Assembly (NCBI GenBank): GCA_964484385.1
Contig: CAZAFV010000038.1
Location: forward strand, 1-27,583
DNA from: Poriferisodalis sp964484385
Lineage (GTDB): Bacteria; Actinomycetota; Acidimicrobiia; Acidimicrobiales; Poriferisodalaceae
Length of the DNA stretch: 27,583 bases
Reading direction: 5' to 3'
In this document: positions 22,755-27,583 of the stretch, piece after piece
Position numbering within the stretch: the stretch's first letter is position 1
Layout: each line of letters opens with the position of its first letter
Made by a program: the position numbers and the translations under genes
The notes under the pieces: model-generated
Told to the model about the DNA's origin: nothing
The model's input: only the letters and a program-made list of their open reading frames with translations
The model's database searches: none

Positions 22755-22824
22755 GTGGGTCGGTACGAAACTGCTCGCTAGCCTTGTGCGCTGCTGTTGA
22801 GCCCATCCTGCGGAGCTGGCACCT

Positions 22825-23061
22825 ATGAGCAACATCTGCCAAGTCACCGGCCGTCGGCCGCACTCGGGCTTCAACGTGTCGCACTCGCATCGGCGGACGA
22901 AGCGCTGGTTCAAGCCGAACATCCAGCGGAAGCGGTTCTGGGTGCCCAACGAGGGGCGCTGGGTCACATTGACCGTCAGCGCCAAGGGCATCAAGACCAT
23001 CAACAAGCGCGGCATCGAGTCGGTGGTGGCCGATCTGCGCCGGCGTGGGGAGAAGGTCTGA
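22825..23061 (+). CDS. rpmB: 50S ribosomal protein L28
   Basis: 78 residues, the usual size. Opens with ICQVTGRRPHSG and continues with RRFLPN-like RWFKPNIQRKRFW, LTVSAKGIKTI and DLRRRGEKV, all standard L28 elements. It has a single Cys and not two zinc-binding Cys pairs, so it is the zinc-independent form. Its stop overlaps the rpmG start as TGATG. A TAGCCT (22779-22784) upstream may be a -10 box; ggag lies 12 bases before the ATG. No Zur-type operator was noticed. Confidence 0.96.
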   Translation: MSNICQVTGRRPHSGFNVSHSHRRTKRWFKPNIQRKRFWVPNEGRWVTLTVSAKGIKTINKRGIESVVADLRRRGEKV

Positions 23062-23225
23062 TGCCCAAGAGCGACAAGCGTCCCGTCATCAAGCTGAAGT
23101 CCACCGAGGGCAGCGGCTACACGTATACGACGCGCAAGAACAAGACCAACACCCGCGACCGGATCGAACTGCGCAAGTACGACCCGGTGCTGCGCCGGCA
23201 CGTCATCTTCAAAGAAGAACGCTGA
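23061..23225 (+). CDS. rpmG: 50S ribosomal protein L33
   Basis: 54 residues with RPVIKLKSTEGSGYTYTTRKNK and RIELRKYDPVLRRHVIFKE, the L33 pattern. It has no cysteines, so it is the zinc-free type, matching the neighbouring L28. The one-base overlap with rpmB couples their translation. In mycobacteria zinc-free L28 and L33 are alternative copies made in low zinc; whether this genome has others cannot be seen here. Confidence 0.96.
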   Translation: MPKSDKRPVIKLKSTEGSGYTYTTRKNKTNTRDRIELRKYDPVLRRHVIFKEER

Positions 23226-23230
23226 TCGGC

Positions 23231-23248
23231 GGCGCCGTCGAGGGCGCC
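23231..23248 (+). terminator. possible terminator or attenuator hairpin after rpmG
   Basis: ggcgcc, a 6-base spacer, ggcgcc: a 6-bp stem beginning 5 bases after the rpmG stop and ending before the next gene's ATG 23262. No T-tract. Confidence 0.35.
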
Positions 23249-23261
23249 CCATGAGCACCGC

Positions 23262-24530
23262 ATGACCGCGGCGCAGCCTGCTCGCCTGAGCCTGCGGGCG
23301 GCGCGACGGCTCGCCATCGGCGCCCTGGGGCTGGCCGCGCCGCTGCCGGGCGGACGGCTGGACGTCCGGCATCTGCGACGGGCCATGCACAGCATGGGCC
23401 TGCTGCAGATCGACGCCGTCAACGTGCTGGCTCGCTCGCACCTGCTGGTGCTGCGAGCCCGGATGGGCGGCACTCACGATGCTGTGCTGGCGCTGCTCGA
23501 GCGCGCGGCATACGCGCGGCGGCCGGACGAGCGCGAGCTGACCGAGTACTGGGGCCACGAGGCGTCGTTCGTGCGTGTGGCCGACTGGCCGCTGTTCGGC
23601 TGGCGGATGCGCCGGGGTGCTGCCGGCGACATGTGGAGCGGGTATGCCCGCTTCGGAGAGGCCAACCAGCCCAAGATCCGAGCGGCGCTCGATTGGCTCG
23701 ACGCCAGCGGTCCCGCATCCACGGCCGAAGTGGATGCCGCGATGAGCTGGGGACCCGGCGTACGCGGGCCATGGGGAACACGCAGCAACGGGAAGCTGGC
23801 GCTGGCGTGGCTGTTCTGGGCGGGTCGGGTTGGCGTGGCCGACCGCACCGGTTTCGTGCGCCGCTACGACGTGATCGAACGGGTGCTGCCGAGCGAGGTG
23901 GTCGATGCTGTTGTGGACGAACCCGACGCGCACCGGGCGCTGCTGGCAGATGCCGCCCGTTGCCTCGGCGTAGCCACTGCCGACGATCTCATCGACTATC
24001 ACCGCCTGCCCAAGCGCATCGCGCCCGCCCGCATCGCGGAGCTCGTCGAAGACGACCAGCTCACCGAGGTGGCAGTGGAGGGCTGGGGCCGGCCGGCGTA
24101 TGTCCCCGCCGGTCAGCGCGCTGCCCGCCGACGGTCTCGATCGGTGTTGCTCAGCCCATTCGACCCGCTGGTATGGCACCGCCCCCGCGGCGAGCGGCTC
24201 TTCGGATTTCACTACCGCATCGAGATCTACACGCCCAAGGCCAAGCGGCAGTACGGCTACTTCGTGCTGCCGTTCCTGCACGGCGATGCGTTGGTGGCGC
24301 GTCTCGATGTGCGCTTCGACCGGGAGCGCAACGTGCTGGAGGTACCGGCTTCGTGGGCTGAACCGGGGTCGTGGCCCAGCGGCGCCGCGGCCGCTGCAGA
24401 CGCTCTGGAGGCACTGGCCACCGAGTTGCATGCGCTGTCTGCGTGGTGCGGCGGCGAGGGAGTGTCGGTGCAGTCTCGCGGCGATCTCGCCGGCCGCCTG
24501 CGTGCTGCGGTCGCTGGCGCTGATTGCTGA
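23262..24530 (+). CDS. winged-helix DNA glycosylase-like protein (YcaQ/AlkX family, HTH_42)
   Basis: 422 residues. YcaQ removes damaged bases and unhooks interstrand crosslinks. Seen: MGLLQIDAVNVLARSH, which carries the family's catalytic Q-x-D motif, the EYWGHEASFV segment, and the conserved C-terminal block LLSPFDPLVWHRPRGERLFGF interrupted only by length, then YRIEIYTPKAKRQYGYFVLP and ARLDVRFDR. Winged-helix units make up the middle. The start ATG 23262 is preceded by a short ATG-TGA mini-frame at 23251. It follows rpmG by 36 bases. The family is common in Actinomycetota in several paralogues, so the precise substrate is open. Confidence 0.85.
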   Translation: MTAAQPARLSLRAARRLAIGALGLAAPLPGGRLDVRHLRRAMHSMGLLQIDAVNVLARSHLLVLRARMGGTHDAVLALLERAAYARRPDERELTEYWGHEASFVRVADWPLFGWRMRRGAAGDMWSGYARFGEANQPKIRAALDWLDASGPASTAEVDAAMSWGPGVRGPWGTRSNGKLALAWLFWAGRVGVADRTGFVRRYDVIERVLPSEVVDAVVDEPDAHRALLADAARCLGVATADDLIDYHRLPKRIAPARIAELVEDDQLTEVAVEGWGRPAYVPAGQRAARRRSRSVLLSPFDPLVWHRPRGERLFGFHYRIEIYTPKAKRQYGYFVLPFLHGDALVARLDVRFDRERNVLEVPASWAEPGSWPSGAAAAADALEALATELHALSAWCGGEGVSVQSRGDLAGRLRAAVAGADC

Positions 24531-24610
24531 TCGAGGTGGCTATCGTTGCTGCGCTTGCATCGGCAGAGATCCCGATCTCGACGTCGGCGCAGGCACACAG
24601 CAACACAACT

Positions 24611-24685
24611 GGTCCCGTGGTGAAGTCTGGAGTTCACGCTGGCCTGTCAAGCCAGAGGTCGCGGGTTCAAATCCCGTCGGGACCG
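24611..24685 (+). tRNA. tRNA-Asp (GTC)
   Basis: 75 bases. Acceptor ggtcccg/cgggacc (24611-24617 with 24678-24684), D-stem gtga/tcac, anticodon stem ctggc/gccag with loop ctgtcaa (anticodon GTC), T-arm gcggg/cccgt with loop TTCAAAT, discriminator G. CCA not encoded. One base separates it from tRNA-Phe. Confidence 0.95.
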
Positions 24686-24686
24686 C

Positions 24687-24759
24687 GGTCGGGTAGCTCA
24701 GTTGGCAGAGCGCGCGCCTGAAAAGCGTGAGGTCACCGGATCGACGCCGGTCCCGACCA
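24687..24759 (+). tRNA. tRNA-Phe (GAA)
   Basis: 73 bases. Acceptor ggtcggg/cccgacc (24687-24693 with 24752-24758), D-stem gctc/gagc, anticodon loop with GAA at 24720-24722, T-stem accgg/ccggt, discriminator A. The T-loop reads ATCGACG, with A in place of the usual first T. CCA not encoded. Confidence 0.93.
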
Positions 24760-24767
24760 CTGGTGAG

Positions 24768-24798
24768 TGCGAGCGAAGGGGCTTCGCCCCCGCTCGCA
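24768..24798. terminator. long hairpin between tRNA-Phe and the malic enzyme gene
   Basis: An 8-bp outer stem (24768-24775 with 24791-24798) and a 4-bp inner stem (24778-24781 with 24787-24790), separated by a 2-base bulge, close a cttcg loop. It lies between convergent units (tRNAs on +, malic enzyme on -). Without a T-tract, but the strongest hairpin in the window; a two-way terminator is likely. Confidence 0.55.
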
Positions 24799-24852
24799 AA
24801 CTCAAGGAGTGCCGTCGCGACGACTCTCGTGGGGTGCTTGGGTGTGACGTGC

Positions 24853-26268
24853 TTAGCGGCGCGTGACTTTGTCCTTTTGGGCGGCTGTTGCTACGGCTGA
24901 TGCGACTGCGGGGACTACTGAGCGGTCGAAGGCTGTGGGGATGACCAGGTCGGGGCTGAGGTCGTCGCTGGAGACGCCTGCAGCGATGGCTTCGGCGGCG
25001 GCGATCTTCATGTTCTCGGTGATGTCCGTGGCGCCCGCGTCGAAGGCGCCACGGAAGATGCCGGGGAATGCCAGCACGTTGTTGATCTGGTTGGGGTAGT
25101 CGCTCCGGCCGGTGGCGACCACCGCCGCGATGTCGCCGATGGCGTCGGGCAGGATCTCAGGGTCGGGATTGGCCATCGCGAAGACGATCGGTCGCTCCGC
25201 CATCGTCGCCACGTCGTCGCGGGTGATGAGCCCTGGGCCGCTCAATCCGAAGAACACGTCGGCACCCGCCATGGCATCAGATACGGAACCGGCGATGCGC
25301 TCGGTGTTGGTGTTGGCAGCCAGCCATTCCTTGGCGTGGTTCAGCTCGGAGCGACCGGGATGGATGGTGCCCTTGCGGTCGCAGGCGATGACGTCGCCGA
25401 TGCCGGCGCCTAGCAGGATCTTGGCGGTCGCAACCCCGGCGGCACCCGCCCCCAGGATGACGCAGCGCAGGTTCGCCAGCTCCTTGCCCACGATCCGCGC
25501 CGAGTTCTCGAGCGCTGCCAAAGCGACCACTGCGGTGCCGTGCTGGTCGTCGTGGAACACGGGGATGTCGAGCGCGGCCCGCAGCGCTTCCTCGACCTCG
25601 AAGGCCCCGGGTGCCGCGATGTCCTCCAGGTTGATGCCGCCGAAGGTGGGCGCCAGCCGGATGACCGTCTCCACTATCTCGTCAGGCTCGTTGACATCAA
25701 GGCAGATCGGGAACGCATCCACACCGGCGAATTCCTTGAAGAGCAGCGCCTTGCCCTCCATGACCGGCATCGCGGCGGCCGGGCCGATGTCACCGAGACC
25801 CAGCACCGCCGTACCGTCGCTGACGATGGCGACCGTGTTCCCTTTAATCGTCAAGTCATGCACACGCTCGGGCTGATCAGCGATCGCCCGGCACACACGA
25901 GCGACGCCGGGCGTGTAGGCCATGGAGAGGTCATCGGCATTGCGCAGCGGGATGCGGGTGACCGTCTCGAGCTTGCCGCCCTCGTGCAGCTCGAACGTGC
26001 GGTCCATCGAGGAGATGACCGTGATGCCTTCGAGCCCGTTGACTGCGTCGCAGATCTGGACGATGTGCTGCTCGCTGGACGCGTCCACCACGATGTGCTG
26101 GCGCAGCGTGCCCTGGGTGATCGTGAAGCCGTCGAGGCTCTGGATGTTGCCGCCTACATCGCCGATCGCGGTGCACAGCCGGCCGAGCGTGCCGGGCTGG
26201 TGGGCCAGCTCGACTTCGAGCGTGGCGGAATAGGCGGCGGTGGGTCGAGACCCCGCGGTGGCAGTCAT
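24853..26268 (-). CDS. NAD(P)-dependent malic enzyme with N-terminal ACT domain
   Basis: 471 residues. Malic enzyme oxidatively decarboxylates malate to pyruvate. The first ~85 residues form an ACT domain (ATLEVELAHQPGTLGRLCTA, GNIQSLDG, QHIVVDASS), which in other enzymes binds a regulatory amino acid. The catalytic part shows AYTPGVARVC with the catalytic Tyr, K at VMEGKALLFK, DVNEPDEIV, the metal site DIPVFHDDQHGTA, and a Rossmann fold VILGAGAAGVATAKIL; NPDPEILPD and NQINNVLAFPG are also typical. ATG 26268 has ggag 6 bases upstream. The gene lies 77 bases after purM on the same strand. Confidence 0.95.
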   Translation of the reverse strand: MTATAGSRPTAAYSATLEVELAHQPGTLGRLCTAIGDVGGNIQSLDGFTITQGTLRQHIVVDASSEQHIVQICDAVNGLEGITVISSMDRTFELHEGGKLETVTRIPLRNADDLSMAYTPGVARVCRAIADQPERVHDLTIKGNTVAIVSDGTAVLGLGDIGPAAAMPVMEGKALLFKEFAGVDAFPICLDVNEPDEIVETVIRLAPTFGGINLEDIAAPGAFEVEEALRAALDIPVFHDDQHGTAVVALAALENSARIVGKELANLRCVILGAGAAGVATAKILLGAGIGDVIACDRKGTIHPGRSELNHAKEWLAANTNTERIAGSVSDAMAGADVFFGLSGPGLITRDDVATMAERPIVFAMANPDPEILPDAIGDIAAVVATGRSDYPNQINNVLAFPGIFRGAFDAGATDITENMKIAAAEAIAAGVSSDDLSPDLVIPTAFDRSVVPAVASAVATAAQKDKVTRR

Positions 26269-26294
26269 CGGTGCTCCTGGCGCGCCCTGGGCGC

Positions 26295-26304
26295 TGTCCG
26301 GACA
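26295..26304. promoter_or_regulatory. 10-base palindrome upstream of the malic enzyme gene
   Basis: tgtccggaca is a perfect palindrome 26 bases before the malic enzyme ATG and about 10 bases downstream of a TACCCT (26315-26320, minus strand) that could be a -10 box. An operator is possible but unproved. Confidence 0.25.
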
Positions 26305-26345
26305 ATGGGCAGGCAGGGTATTGGGCTGGACCCGCTGAGTTGGGT

Positions 26346-27398
26346 CTAGCTGCCCGCTTCGACCAAGTGGGCCGTGCCCGTGCCCGGTCGGATCTCACCG
26401 ATCACCCAAGCTTGGTGGCCAGCGCCTTGCGCAATCCCCACCGCCACATCGACCTCCGACGGGGGCACTGCAACCACCATGCCGATGCCGAGGTTGAAGA
26501 CGCGTTCCATCTCTTCGGGCGCAATTGGGCCAGCATCCGCGATGCGGTCGAAGATCCTGGGCGCCGGCCAGGAGCCGCGCCGGAGCACGGCATCGACGTC
26601 AGGGCCGAGCATGCGGGCCACATTGGCAATCAGTCCCCCGCCCGTGATGTGCGCTGCACCCGCGGCACCGCATTCGTCGAAGAGCGCGAGCACCGCAGGG
26701 GCGTAGATGACCGACGGTCGCAGCATCTCGTCGCCCAGGGAGTGATCGGCACCGGGCCAGGCTGGCGAGCCGAGCACGGCCGGATCGGGCGTCTCACCGA
26801 GCAGGACGCGGCGGGCCAGGCTGTAGCCGTTGCATCGAAGCCCGCCCGATGCCAGTCCCACGAGCGTCGCGGCGCCGGTGGTGATGGGGCCTCTCACCCG
26901 CGCGCGTTCGGCCACCCCCACGGCAAAACCGGCGATGTCATAGTCGCCGGGAGCGAGGGCATCGGGGTGCTCGGCCAACTCGCCTCCGACCAGCGCGCAG
27001 CCGGCGCTGCGGCAGCCTGCAGCCAGACCCGTCACGATCGCCTCGACGACGTCAGGGTCAAGACGTCCTGCAGTGATCTGATCATGGAACAGCAGCGGCT
27101 GCGCACCGAGCGTGACGATGTCGTCGACACACATGGCCACCACATCGATCCCGATCGTGTCCCACCGGCCGAGCGCCGCGGCAATGAGGGGCTTCGTGCC
27201 CGCGCCGTCATTCGCGCTCACCAGCACTGGGTCGGTGAAGCCCTCCGGCAGGGCCGTGACCGCCCCGAACGCTCCGATGTCGCTCAGCACCTCAGGCCGG
27301 TACGTGCTGCGGGCATGGGGCGCCAGGCGCCGCACTGCTTCGTCGCCCGCGTCGATGCTCACTCCCGCCGCTTCGTAGGTCAACGGTTCGGGAGTCAC
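26346..27398 (-). CDS. purM: phosphoribosylformylglycinamidine cyclo-ligase (AIR synthetase)
   Basis: 350 residues. PurM closes the imidazole ring of FGAM with ATP, giving AIR in purine synthesis. Seen: YEAAGVSIDAGDEAV (family Y-x-x-A-G-V-D-I), VSANDGAGTKPLIA, DVVAMCVDDIVTLGAQPLLF, LVGGELAEHPDAL, GLRCNGYSLAR, AHITGGGLIANVARML and FNLGIGMVVAV, in the right order. Several positions differ from the common form: GGELAEHP for GGETAEMP, HDQ for LDY after GAQPLLF, and AND for GTD. Order and length still make PurM secure. GTG 27398 overlaps the purF stop as GTGA, so purF and purM are translationally coupled. Confidence 0.9.
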   Translation of the reverse strand: MTPEPLTYEAAGVSIDAGDEAVRRLAPHARSTYRPEVLSDIGAFGAVTALPEGFTDPVLVSANDGAGTKPLIAAALGRWDTIGIDVVAMCVDDIVTLGAQPLLFHDQITAGRLDPDVVEAIVTGLAAGCRSAGCALVGGELAEHPDALAPGDYDIAGFAVGVAERARVRGPITTGAATLVGLASGGLRCNGYSLARRVLLGETPDPAVLGSPAWPGADHSLGDEMLRPSVIYAPAVLALFDECGAAGAAHITGGGLIANVARMLGPDVDAVLRRGSWPAPRIFDRIADAGPIAPEEMERVFNLGIGMVVAVPPSEVDVAVGIAQGAGHQAWVIGEIRPGTGTAHLVEAGS

Positions 27399-27583
27399 CC
27401 TGCCACGGGCTCGGCGACAGCGGCAGGCTTCACGCTGCCCGTCGCGATCAGCGAGCGGCTCGGCTCGTCGGCGAGGCTGCCGAAGACTTCAGCCCGTGCT
27501 CCCGCTCCGATCTCCACCGGATACTCACCGGTCAGGCATGCGTGACAGAAGCCGCCGCCAGGCACGCATGCCTGACCGGTGAG
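27395..27583 (-). CDS. purF: amidophosphoribosyltransferase, C-terminal end only
   Basis: The last 62 codons of an open frame that runs off the window. GGGFCHACLTGEYPVEI matches the C-terminal F-C-x-A-C-x-T-G-x-Y-P motif of PurF, the first committed enzyme of purine synthesis, and the gene order purF-purM is common. Residues after it form a short variable tail. Bases 27563-27583 are the exact reverse complement of 27524-27544, so the outermost seven codons may be a foldback artefact and not PurF sequence. Confidence 0.75.
   Translation of the reverse strand, partial: LTGQACVPGGGFCHACLTGEYPVEIGAGARAEVFGSLADEPSRSLIATGSVKPAAVAEPVAG
27524..27583. repeat. perfect inverted repeat at the window end
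   Basis: Arms 27524-27544 and 27563-27583 (21 bases each) are exact reverse complements around an 18-base loop, and the second arm ends at the last base of the window. Both arms lie within purF. Confidence 0.9.

Noticed and set aside
22644..24431. 595-codon minus-strand open frame
   Set aside because: Antisense to rpmB, rpmG and the YcaQ-like gene; composition is that of a shadow frame.
1..27583. CRISPR array, prophage, transposon or genomic island
   Set aside because: No regularly spaced repeats, integrase or transposase frames; the genes are mostly housekeeping and composition looks even.

Overview
The window is high-GC DNA. The gene set suggests a member of the Actinomycetota, most likely the class Acidimicrobiia: clpS beside a DUF2017 gene, an MprAB-like two-component pair, an F420-type LLM oxidoreductase, a long caa3-type oxidase cluster, frequent GTG starts and four-base or one-base gene overlaps. 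Two N runs, a contig-end foldback and a frameshift suggest a draft scaffold such as a metagenome or single-cell assembly. The lineage is an inference from gene content.

Layout. 1-710: a tandem fluoride-channel pair, the first copy cut by the window edge and frameshifted. 797-2056 (-): serS. 2119-5687 (+): an NCS2 nucleobase permease with an anti-sigma-like ATPase tail, then a UGSC-family selenoprotein whose in-frame TGA at 4248-4250 reads as selenocysteine, with a SECIS-like hairpin just behind it. 5726-14283 (-): a cytochrome oxidase block, transcribed ctaB, an inactive-looking subunit I paralogue, a subunit III paralogue, a subunit IV-like membrane protein, ctaC (with cytochrome c domain), ctaD, ctaE, ctaF. 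Divergent from ctaB lies ctaA (+), followed by clpS, a DUF2017 gene and tRNA-Glu. 16286-18551 (-): sensor kinase and response regulator. 18615-19154 (-): a NUDIX hydrolase. 19392-24530 (+): a DUF3352 protein with an inserted PPC domain, an LLM oxidoreductase, rpmB, rpmG and a YcaQ-like protein. 24611-24759: tRNA-Asp and tRNA-Phe. 24853-27583 (-): malic enzyme, purM and the 3' end of purF.

How the genes work together. CtaA and CtaB make heme A for the oxidase encoded beside them. CtaC/D/E/F form a conventional caa3 terminal oxidase with all metal ligands present. Just upstream, co-oriented and overlapping or nearly so, sit paralogues of subunits I and III. In the subunit I paralogue all six heme/copper histidines, the catalytic tyrosine and the proton-channel residues are replaced, so it cannot be an oxidase of the known type. 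This pseudo-oxidase module and the UGSC selenoprotein are the two most notable contents.

There is no CRISPR array, prophage, insertion sequence or transposase. No stretch longer than about 300 bases lacks a gene apart from the overlaps of N gaps; the longest intergenic region (19155-19391) holds one copy of a 22-base repeat and a possible promoter.
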